Assembly: GCF_037038585.1 (NCBI RefSeq)
Contig: NC_092524.1
Coordinates: forward strand, 46,213,001-46,277,000
Source: Patagioenas fasciata
Taxonomy: Eukaryota > Chordata > Aves > Columbiformes > Columbidae
Length of the DNA stretch: 64,000 nucleotides
Direction of reading: 5' to 3'
Below, in pieces: positions 49,700 to 60,500 of this stretch; the stretch's first letter is position 1; each line of letters starts with the position of its first letter. The translations under genes were made by a program, and so were the position numbers. Under the pieces are notes generated by a model, which did not search any database, had not been told where the DNA came from, and saw only the letters and a list, made by a program, of their open reading frames with translations.

Positions 49700-52600
49700 T
49701 TAATCTCTGGCAGTCATGCAAGGGTGGCTTTATAGTAGGATGGAAACTAACCCAGAGAACATTGTAATGCCACTGAGTGAGTCTGGGATAGACCTTCAGC
49801 TGGAATCCTCTGTGTGCTTCTCACCACCCTTGCTGGGGAAAATAGGGAAGACACAGACAGATAAAGAAAGTTGCTGAAAGGATGAAGCCCCTTCCACATG
49901 AGCAGGAATTGCAAGGAACACAACATGTCAGTTTACAGAGAAGATAAATGGGGAAGCAATATGAATTAGATAGGACTATAACTTTTTTTAGGAAAGACTA
50001 TATTTTTCAAAGCCTAAGCCAATCCTAGGAAATAAGAAAGGAAAATAAGGAAATAAGAAAAAATAAATATGAAATAAGAAGAGAATCCCTCTTTGCAGAG
50101 GTTATTCCACAACTGTCCAACACAAAGATTATTTAACTTAAGGATCCAGCAGTGTCAGAGACAAGCTCTTGCACAGCGTTTGCACAGCCCCAGTGTCTAA
50201 TCAGTCCCATTTTTATAAACAAGCAGCCTGGGGATCGATCAGCCCATCGGCTTGTGTCCATTAGGGCTCTGTCTGACTGCTGTGGCAGTGACTGCTCTGG
50301 TCTGAGCACTACCACCAGCCCAGACCCAGCTACTTTTCCCCAGTGACTTGGTGGCAATTTACCATCCTCTCACTCCTGCTGCTTCTGTGATTTGTATCTT
50401 TGCTCCCCGGGCCAATTCTGCAAAATCACTGGAAGTAACATTTCTTTAAAGAAAACTCAGACTAGAAATGAGGTAGGGTGGCATGAAGGGAACAGCTAAA
50501 TCAGTGGTTAGTGGGGACCATATGACGTGCAGCCAGAGGAAGCTGAAGGGCAGCTATGTCTTGACTTGCATCACTGCCACCCTCTCCTGCAGGCTGAAGC
50601 TCTTTCTTGCTGCAGATAGGTGCTGTACTCTAACTTACAGGAGTTTGAATGTGTAAGTCCTAGGTTGCATCCTTCAGTGGATGATTGTCAGTACTGACCA
50701 TCAGGATTGCAGATAATCCTGATACTGAAGGCAAAGATCAGAAGAAAGGAAAGCAGATTCATGAAGATCTGCATGATTTAGGTGGATGGGCGACATGAAA
50801 AACACTGCTTCATGTAGCAAATGTTAGATGGCAAGTGTGGGAGCAAGGAACTGGTATGAGGAATCCCAGTTAAGCAGAAACACAGCATAGCTCTGAGCCT
50901 CAGGGGGTGGAAGGGGAATCATCAACCCTGTCAGCCTGCATGGAGAGGCAGTGCGGGATGGAATTTTACATGTAGGAGGTCAATGTGGCTTTATGTCTGC
51001 CAGGCATGTCCCACATGCATGTTTTTGTGCTAGTCAGTCCTGATGAGGTTACAGAAAGGAGATGAACTGGAGTGGCTCACAACCTGATTAGACCTAGAAT
51101 ATTAATTAATATCAAGAACTGTGCTTGGACATGCAACAGAGATATTTAGGTCTAGTGTATTATTATATTTCTTGGCCAAGAATGTCCAGGGAAATTACTG
51201 TGAGTTTATCTCTACTGATGGTGGCATCAGGAGGGTGCAGAAGGCAAGCAAAGGGCTGTCATTGCTGGGGTCTTAAACATGCTTTCAGTGCGCTTGGAGG
51301 ACATGGCAGATTAAATGTCGGGGACTCTCAGGAGCCTTGTCAGCTCTCTGTCTCATCGTTGTGTGACGGATGGGCTGTAACATCAAGAGTAACACTGGGA
51401 AACCTGGCAAGATGGACCAGTACTGACTCAGCCTCCCCTGCCCACCTTCAGAGGACACGGGCTTGCCCCAGGCAACATCTACTGCTGCTGTGAGAGGGCC
51501 ACCAGGCAATCCAGAAGGGAAGGGTGAGAAGGACAAGGATGGCTGCAGTGCTGTCACATGGCATCCTGGCCTGGGCCTGCATCTGGCCAACAAACCACAC
51601 AATTCACCCACATGGGGAAGGCAGAAAAATGCGTGCTGGCAAGCAAAAAGCAAAGACTTTTTCCCAAGGACTGAGAAAAACTCCTTTGCAGTCAAACTTC
51701 TGTGCTGGAGCAGCTCTGTTTTGCTCTAGAGTTTGCTCTGTTCCTGTTAACTTTCTGGCCCTGTGTTGTGTTGCAGGGGCTCTAGTTCCACATCCATGAG
51801 CCTTCAACTTCCGCACACTTCATTTTGGACAAAAATATGCAAATCATCCATTTTGTCTGAAGAGAAAGCCATCTTCAAGTGGTGAGGTACCAGCAGCTTT
51901 TTATATTCTGTGCAGTGGAACTATTGCTTATTTCTCAGCCACTCCTGTCTCCATTGTAGATGCTGCCTTTCCCACTTTGTTAATTTGTCTCTGTCTGCAC
52001 ATGTTTCCACAACGGTGGCAAGACTGACCGGCCCTGGAAGGGCCAGCCGTGTTTACCCAACCACTCCACATCCTTCAGCAAGCAGCCTGTTGTTGGTGAC
52101 TTTTCTGTTAACTTTCACCCACTGAAGCCACAAATTCTCAATGAATTCTTATGCCTTTTCTAGCTCAAATGAAACTATCTGAAAAATAAACATGTTTGGT
52201 GTTTACATGAGGCAAAATCCAGCTTGGGAAAAGAACAGTTCAAGCACAGGCGGCTGCAAGAATGAGGAAAATTCCCCTGTGAGACAAGAGTTCCCAACTC
52301 AAGAAAGAATGATGCAAGTTTGTCCCTTTAAGCATGTACGTAAGCACTGTCCCAAACAAGGATACTTCCCTGGAATTAGCTCTTCAACGGTTAAGTTAAA
52401 CAAGTCCCAGATAGGACTAGTTTGGATTATCATAATAAGGGAGGCTCAGCTGCCCCAGGACCTGCAAAGTGGAGCAGGGAAGGAAAGACGTGGTAGGCTG
52501 AAGGGAGAGATTCGGCTATACTCTCTCCTCCCTTCTTCCGGACCTTAGACAGCACAGTGTTAGGTACACAGCTTTGAAATCAGTGCACTGCAAACATGCT

Positions 52601-54500
52601 GCGAGTGCCAGCCATGCACAGACTGGTAGGTGTGGGGTCCCTGCTCCTCTCCCATGGGGCTGGCTGGTGGGGGGAAGAGCACCCATGAAGAGGTCAATAT
52701 TGGAGGCTGGGGCTGTAGATGCCTATGTTGCAATGACATGTCCCAGCTCTGCCCACTAGAGAAAGGGAAATGAAAAAGGGTAAAATAGTGGAAGACAGAG
52801 CAGGAAGAGCTCTCTTCCAGTGTCCAGCAGAGAAGGGGAAATGGCACTTTCCCACCTTCCCTTTGGCATGGAAGGGCTGCAGGAGGAACCACTGTGCTGG
52901 ACTGGGCCTTGCTCAGCTAGGTCATCAGCCTCCTCTGAAATCCTCTTGGTTTTCCCTCTCCCTTCCCTCTGGAGGCAACAGATGTGATGGAGCTGCCATG
53001 CCCTGAGGGCAACTTGTGTGAATTGCTAGAGAGACATGTTGTTTGTCAACCACATTGAGATCCCTCCAGCTTAGGGCACTAGAAAAGTCTGTCCTATCTG
53101 ATATAGAAAGGTGAAGGAACACTTATGGGAAAAACATATCTCAGCTCGTGCTTCTCCCTTCCCCCCAAGAGGAGGTGCCAAGATTAAAGAAATACTGGGC
53201 TTGTATGCAAAGGTATATAGAAACTATTTTGCCTGTTTGAAAATAACAAGATAAAAGAACAACAGCATGAGCAGAGTGGGAATGAGGGTATGTGTGCAAT
53301 GTCCTGCCAAGCCAGGCTGTTACCTATTTCTGTATGGGACAACTTGGGCAGAGTATATCCTATATTGGACACAGTGTTTCTGGTCCCCTGTTCCTGACCA
53401 CTCCCAGTTCCCCAACGGAATTCTCTTTCTTGCTGAGACACAGATGAAGAGGGCAAAGCTGGAAGTGCTGGCAGTGAGACCTTGTGGATGATGAACACCA
53501 TGAATTGTCAGTGGTAAAAATAAGTGAAATTGGTGAATGCTGAAAAGAAACAATGACTGACAACCCAAGGAGAAGGAAAACAAGGTAGGGTGGATGGTGT
53601 CCCTCTGTGCAGCTGGGTGGGTTGGAAGGATGGGGCAAAGAGATGGCAGCATAACTCAGCTCCATGACAGACTCTTCTTGTCTGCAATGACCTGCCCACA
53701 GGGCCCAGGGACACAAAAGCGGTCTCAAAAGAATTTGCTGGCTGCGAGTCTTCTTTGGGTGACATGTCTCGTGTCTTTCCCCATTTACTTTGGGCATAGG
53801 CTCAGGCAGAGGGAGCTGGGCAGTACCTGTCAGCCCAGCAGTTTTCTTAACCGCTCTAGTATCTTTTTTGTTTGTTTTTCCAAAGAATAAAGGAGCGTTT
53901 CTCTCCCAAAATGCTTTAGGAGAAACAGCCCTGCAGCAACCAGTACCTGTGGCAGGTCCAGTGTGGCCCTGCGGCTGTGCAGAGCTTTGCTTCCCAGATC
54001 AGTTTGACAAATACAGGTGGGAAGAGGCCGATGTCAGAAAGAGGAAGCACGCAATTCAAATCCATGCAAATAAGTTATCAGGAAGGCCCCAGTTCACCAC
54101 TTGCTCCCCCTTCTCCAACTGACATGACGGTGCCTGTGCTTTGGGCAATGCCCCTCCTGGGACATTGCAGTAATGTTAAGGGAAGGAGACCAAAGCAGCT
54201 GGGCAGAGGAACCTTGAGCCCCTCTGCTTCCTCCTGGCTCTTCTCCATCCATGTCAAAGGGCTAGTGTAGCTGGGATTGACAGCCCTTGACCCACGTATG
54301 GGGGAGAGACATCAGCATGTGGGGTGTGAGCAGGCCAGGCTGAGGTGGGATGAGAAGTAGCTTGCTTCCCATGGGGTGGGGGGATTGCCCTACAGCCCTC
54401 CCTGCCCCTGTGGCTTTGCTGCTCTGGGTGAGGTGGAATTGATGCTGGGGAGCCCTGGCGACTCTCTCTGGTCCTTTGTCTCCTTGTTCCCAGGCGCAGG
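49700..54500. other. Non-coding stretch before the 55 kb CpG island
   Basis: No gene recognised. A short AAATAAG-rich simple stretch lies near 50030-50085. Frames on both strands are short and without domains. Confidence 0.45.
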
Positions 54501-55700
54501 ACTGAAGACCGGGGGCTCTGCACAGAGTCCGCCACTGCGGGCTGGCCCAGGCAGGGCTACTGCGGCACCGGGCCGGATCACCGGGGTTGCCCGCCACCGG
54601 ATCTTGGCGTGCGCGGGGGGCGCGGAGCGCGGAGCGGAGAGCTGAGGGGGCGGGGTGGCGCAAATAGGAGCGCAGATGGAGCCTGCGCCCGGCCGAGGGG
54701 GTGCGAGGTGCCGGTGCGCTTTGGTGCAGAGAGTCGGGGGGTGCCGGGGCTGCCGGCTGCGAGGGCGCAGGGGTGTCAAGGGGTGGCTGGTGCGGAGTCC
54801 CGGGGTGCAGGTTGCAGGGATGCTGGGCTGTGGAGTGCGGGATGCCGGTGCGCGGGATGTCGGGGTGCCGGTGCCCGGCTGGTCCCACCCCTGCGCGGCG
54901 CTCCCCGCCCCACAGCCCCGCTCCCCCGCCCTCCCTGACGTGTGGCGCTGGCAGCCCGACCGGTTCCGCATTCCCGACCCCTCCCCGCAGCCCGGGGCCG
55001 CTATATAACCGGGGCTGATGCAACCCACCCCGCCGCCCGCCACAGCCTGCGGGAGGCGCGCAGCGGGGCGGCGGGGGGCGGAGGGCCAAGGCGCCCCGGT
55101 GGCGGCCGGCACCGACATCGGCACCGACATCGGCACCCGGCGGGGCCCGGGGGTCGGGGCAGCGCCGGGCGGCGGAGGCGGCGGGGCTGAACCTGCAGCC
55201 CGCGGCCGGGCACCCCGGCAGCCCGGTCCCCCTGCACGGTGGGTGCGGGCGCGGGCGGGGGGAGCACCGGGCAGGCCGGGATTGCGGCAGGAGGTGGCGG
55301 GGGCTGCGTGGTGGGGACGCTCGGAGGACTATCCCTGCACCCCGCGGCGGCGGGCAGGGTGCAGCCCTCCGGGCGACAGGGGGTCCGGCTGCCAGCGATC
55401 GGGCGCAGCGCGGAGGTGTAGGGAGACATTCCGGGGGTGGCGGCCAGAACCGCACAGGCGGCTCCGAGCAGGGCTTCTGCCCCCGCATCCAGCTCTGCGC
55501 GGGGGCTAGGGCTGCCTTTCGGGGGTGCCCGGCACTGGGATGCTACTCCCGCACTGATATGATTCAGGGGCGGTGGGGAGCGGCCTCTCCCCGCTTCTGG
55601 GTACCCTCCTTGCCTCCACTTCACCTGTTACCAGGCGCGCAGGTGAGGGGTCCGGACTCCCTGTGGCCACTGTGTGTGTGCGCCGCGGGGAGGGCTGGCG
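54500..55700 (+). promoter_or_regulatory. CpG island with TATA box; candidate JDP2 promoter and first exon
   Basis: CpG and GC content are very high. A clean TATATAA lies at 55002-55008 and a CRE-like TGACGTGT at 54936-54943, giving a predicted plus-strand start at about 55032. Donor-like sites follow at 55239 (CACG then GTGGGT) and 55643 (GCAG then GTGAGG), either of which could end a non-coding first exon. In other vertebrates JDP2 is the next gene downstream of FOS in the same direction, so this is a sensible JDP2 promoter candidate. No JDP2 coding exon was found up to 64 kb; it would have to lie beyond the window. Confidence 0.55.
55108..55138 (+). repeat. Short tandem repeat, 12-base unit
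   Basis: The unit GGCACCGACATC occurs twice in full and then partially, about 75 bases after the predicted start site at 55 kb. It accounts for the repetitive MSVP-like peptide in the opposite frame, which is not a real protein. Confidence 0.8.
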
Positions 55701-56153
55701 TTGCGGTGAGCCGTGCTTCCAGCCCGCGGGGCCCGGGAAGGAAAGGGGCCCCGGACGTTCCCCTACTACTCGGTCCCAAGTCCGCTTTAGCAGTCAGGCA
55801 TGGAGTTGAATGGAAGTTGCATTCTTTTGCATGATCTGCTCCAGGAGGCACTTTTCTTTTTCCATGGAAGGGAAGTAGGTTTGAGAGCAAATTGGGGGAA
55901 AGGGAGAAATACCAAGAGAGCAAGAGCCACATTATGTTTCCATTTTCCTTTAATGAAGGCCCTGTGGAGGTGTATTTGAAAACACAGGGTCTCCTATGCC
56001 TTCAAGGAGGGTGAGAACACTGCGCTGGCTGGTTCCAGGGCCATATGCAGTGTATGGTGGCCAATGAAATGGGGCCTGGCTCGTTCTCTTGCTTGTCTTG
56101 GCAGCCTGCTCCATGGCTTGTATTACCAGCCCTGGAACACAACCACTGCCAAA

Positions 56154-56178
56154 CTGTGTGTGTGTGCGTGTGTGTGTT
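56154..56178 (+). repeat. TG dinucleotide microsatellite
   Basis: A run of TG units with one C interruption. Confidence 0.85.
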
Positions 56179-57510
56179 TGGACTCTGAGAGCTCAGCAGA
56201 AACAAATGCTTCTGCAGCTCCGACCAGGGCTTTTTAGCTAGTTTTGAGAAAACTTGCATGAAAACTGAATCTGGAGGCTGTTGCCAGAGCCTGCACCGGG
56301 GAATTTGTTGTTGAGTGCTTGTGTGAGGACATCTGGGAATGCCAGTCATTGGAGTTCAGATTGTTAGTATGACTCCTCCTGATTTTTAAAAAGCAAAAAC
56401 CTGAACATCTGGGGTATGACTGAGTGGGTACAGGAGCTGCTGTCCAAACCATTCCTGTGTTAAGCAGCAATTGGTTGTCTCAGGTTCCTGGGGTCTGAGG
56501 GATTAAGAAGTTCTGCTGAACGTTAACATGCAGGTTGCTGCTTCTGTCTCCTCACTGAGACATCTATGGATGCTTTTCCCTCCTCTTTATGGCTGAGTGT
56601 TGAGTGTTTCCCTCCTTACAGGATGCAAAGGTCTCTGTGCTGCAGTCATTTCTAAGGAAGAGAGATACTCCCTCACACCTCTTCCCTCCTCCTGCCTCCT
56701 CCATCTGAGCGTTGTGTCCAACAAGGCTGCTCAAGCACAGGGCAGTGCTGAGCATCTGCTCTGTGGGCTCCTTCCCTGGGCTAGTGTTTACAACTTCAGC
56801 TGCATTGCCTGGGCCAGGTGCTCGGCAGCACACAGCGTCCTGAGTGTGAAGTTGTTGAGAGGCTCTCTTCACTGCAGTAGATTGTTCATGGTGGCCCTGA
56901 CCCCAAGAGCAAGGAAGGCAGAGCCATGGTGTGTGGCATGGACACCTTGCCAGCCTGCACGTGTCTAGTGCAGCAAGGAGGGGAGCATAGCAAACCTGAT
57001 ACTATCTGTCTTTGACTGCTTGCATGGATCTCTCAGTTGCTTGGACTGTCCAAAGTATCAATCCAAACATTGCAGGCTATTTTAGCATGCAGCCAGGGTG
57101 CTGAAGGTCCATATGGGCCTCTCAGCTGAGTAGGGCTGTCGCAAACTAGCCAGAGCTGGTCTTTGTGTGGACTAGAGGCCTTGTGGATGACCCTGGCATT
57201 CAGGGCATAATTTTGAGGAGTTTCTATGGGGGAACTCTCATCTCTGAGGCCATCCTTGGCCCCTGAGGGCAGAGCCCTGTGCGGAGTAGGGTTGTCTTCT
57301 TGAAGATTCCAGCCCTGACGACATGTGATCATGGAAGGTCCTGGGGGATTTCAACAAGTCAGATGTCAACCTCAGTGTCTGAACTGGAGACTAGCTCAGA
57401 CCAAGATATTCCAATCCCTTTGAGCTGCTTCAGGCAGAAATAGAATAGGTTTCACCTTTCTGCTCTGTACTGCTGTCCAGTGGGTGGTGCAGCATAGTTG
57501 AATGTCTGCC

Positions 57511-57595
57511 ACAAATAATTAATTGCAATCTCTCATATAAAACTGTGATAATTAATTGTATTTTTTGCAGTTATTGCAATTAATTATTGCAATAA
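57511..57595. promoter_or_regulatory. AT-rich near-palindromic block with C/EBP- and homeobox-like motifs
   Basis: Three copies of TAATTAATTG-like sequence alternate with TTATTGCAAT and ATTGCAATAA within 85 bases. The right half (57571-57595) is a near-perfect palindrome. ATTGCAAT matches C/EBP-family binding and TAATTA matches homeodomain binding. It lies about 2.5 kb after the predicted start at 55 kb, a typical place for an intronic enhancer, but low-complexity AT sequence could look similar by chance. Confidence 0.35.
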
Positions 57596-60462
57596 AGGAG
57601 TCTTGCTGTGCTAGGTGCTGGACAAAACCCCACTGTCACAGATTGCTTCCAAGTCAATCGCTGCATTGCAGTGGCGGGGGCAGTGTAATGCCAAACTAGA
57701 ACATTTTACTACCCTGTGAAGGTATGAAGAGAAATGCTCAGGGAAGGAGAAGGACTGTGAGCTGACTGCTTTGCTAATGGCAGAGGGGAGGTTATTTACA
57801 CAGCTGAGGACTGGAGGACCAGTATTCCCCCTCCTCATAATGGGGATAAGGAATCAAAGCATCAGACAGGCAGGTGTGGGGGCTTGATGGTGGGACTCAG
57901 TTGGGTGGGGGCTGCAAAATTGCACTTCTGCTGAGGAGAGGCTGTGTGCTCTGGGCTGCTCCATGGGTACAGCATAGGGAGTTGTGTGCAAGAGAGGCAG
58001 CAAGGCTCTCTGCATTCCTGTTTTCAGAAAGCTTTCTGTAGCCTTCTGTCTGTGAACGACTCAGATGTTCCTCTGCCATCTGTGTGAAACTGGATGTGCA
58101 GGACTGAACCCATACCATTCCCACTCAGGAAATGGGTTTAGACTTTCATCTCCTAAGGAACTGTCCTGCACAGCTCCTTCCTCTCTTTGACATTGTGCCC
58201 CTGCAGTCCACTCACTGGAGTTTGGGATGGGACATTACATGTGTTCACAAACCCTGCGGTTCTTCTCCCGCTATGTGGGATTGCCTTTGGGAAGAGGGAA
58301 GAGCAAGGGCAGCAGCTGGAGGTGTCTATGTGAAGGGCACAGATGCTTTTTTCTGCAGACTGGGCACCTGGTTGTAAGAGCTGTCTCTCCCTCTTGGGAT
58401 GGCATGTGGAGGTGGTGAGGCACTATGGTGTCTAGCATACAGAGGTGGCATGCTGCAGCTCAGTGCACCTGGTAATCCGTACTGTGATCGTGCCTTACAC
58501 TGGCCTTTAAATAAAGAGGAATCTCCCTGACACCGTAAAATGCTAAGTAATGTTAGGGCATGCACAGTTTTATCCCAGTGTGTGTCACTGCAGCTCTTCA
58601 GTGCAGTCCAGGTGATGGGTTCCTTGACATCAACAGGTTCAGCAGATGAATGAATGGATGCAGAGTGGCTGTTCAAGTCCATGTTTGCCAGCAGTACTGC
58701 ATGGGTACCTGAAAAGACTGTTTACAACCAAAGGGCTTGGCTGCCTCTGTGTTCTGATGGTTGGGCAAATAACTTTGATACTGATCAGTATGGCCTTTGG
58801 CACTGACACTGCAAGTTAACTGCTTTTAGCAATGCAAACCAGAAAAAGCTAGACAGGAGATGGGGTGACCTGCTGTAAGGCACTACTCAAAACTAGGTTT
58901 ATGAGATGTATCCAGACCAGACAGCAGTTGTGTGGGAGTGGGAGAGCATTGCATTTTAGACAACAGAAGAAAACCGTAAATGCGTGGCTAGGTACTTGTG
59001 GCACTGGGACTATGGGATAGTGGCTTTCTGCCTCCAACTTCATTGTGCTTAACTTGGCACTCACTGGGGGCTGAACCTCAAAGTGGAAGAAGGTCTGTAG
59101 GCTCCAGTGACCCTCAGCAGCCTACAGTCTCCCCAGCCAGAAGAGTCCAGATGGAAAAAAGCAAGTGGCTCTGTGCTTCAGAGAAGGAGTGATAGCCAAT
59201 TGCCCTGCCTTTGTTTAGAAGTGACATTCTTGGGGCATGAGAAGTTGGGCATGTCAGGAAAGGGTTTTTATATAAATCATCCTTCTGGCAACAGAGGAAC
59301 TAGAAAGATGTAATGTATGACATACAGGCTGAGCAAACTTGATAGCCAGGAGCTAAAAAAAAAGTTTAAAAAATGACAATAAAGCCATAGTAAAATCTAA
59401 GGAACCAGAAGTTGTTCCTCATGGATGGTAGCACTACTTGCGATTTCCACAGCAGAAGTATTACCTGTGGGCCAGGAGCAGATGAAAGGCCAATTGCTGT
59501 GACTTAGGTACTCCAAGACAGTACATACAAATGGCGATAGTATGTTAAGTGCTTACACACTGATGAAGAGATAGAAGATTGCTTGTGTGGTGGCTTGCAG
59601 GCTTTGGCAGTGCTCTGATTCATGGCAGCTGACGAGTAATGGCAGGCACCCAGGTCGAGCCTGGAGTGAGAGAACAACAGGCAAGCCTGGCCTTGGTTCT
59701 GCAGCCAGCATGGAGAAGGACTGGTAGGACAGACTTTGCCTTAGTGCAGCACTTAACATGGACAAAAGTAAAGCATGCTGCTATGTACAGTGTCACAATC
59801 TGCTGGCTGGCAATATTAGGTGCTAGACTGGCTCTCTGAGCATCAGAAGGGTACTTGGATCAACCATTCCAGATGTCAGAGCATGTAAAATAGCTTATAT
59901 TGGAAGAAACTGTGATTTAGGAGACAGCAATATGGAAAATAAAGTTGCAAACAGCCCTCACTCTTGCCAAGGAAACTGACAGCGAAGATAAGACAGTAAA
60001 GGCAGTTTAAATTGAAGTGTGACTGTCAGAGCCTACTTTGGGATGTTGTGGTCCTCTCTGCCCAATGATGCTGTTGACACAGCAGTAGCAACTGCATTTG
60101 CTTTATAAAGAAGCGAACAGCACCTCTGGATAATCAGGAATGCATAGGATGGTCCTGGGGGAACAGCGGATACAAACTAAGGCAGGTTGTGCACAGGGAA
60201 ATAAATGTATGATTTCAACGCAGGTAGGCATTCCTGTGCCTGTTTTGGTCTGTGGGTAAGAATAGCACTAAAGAGGTGGCAGGAGGGGTGTGAATACAGA
60301 CTGGTAAATGGAGTACAGGCCCCCAGGGACACTGGGTTACGTGGATTATGCCTACGCATGTCAGATTTATGCCGTAACTGCTGTGCAAACTTCAGCTCTT
60401 TAAAAAACAAGCAAGCAAAAAGAGTCCTCAGAAAAAGCAGCAGCAAAGTCAGAAGGGGGAGG

Positions 60463-60500
60463 AAAAAACAAACAAACAAACAAACAACAAACCAAAAAAT
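60463..60500 (+). repeat. CAAA tetranucleotide repeat
   Basis: About six CAAA units followed by degenerate A/C-rich sequence. Confidence 0.85.

Noticed and set aside
54262-55488. 408-residue minus-strand open frame across the 55 kb CpG island
   Set aside because: Composition is Pro/Ala/Arg low complexity as expected when a CpG island lacks stop codons. No domain is recognised, and it runs against the TATA-driven direction.
57330-57400. Short stretch resembling a LINE 'gggatttcaac...gatgtcaac' block
   Set aside because: Similarity covers only about 30 bases and no adjoining LINE sequence could be followed.
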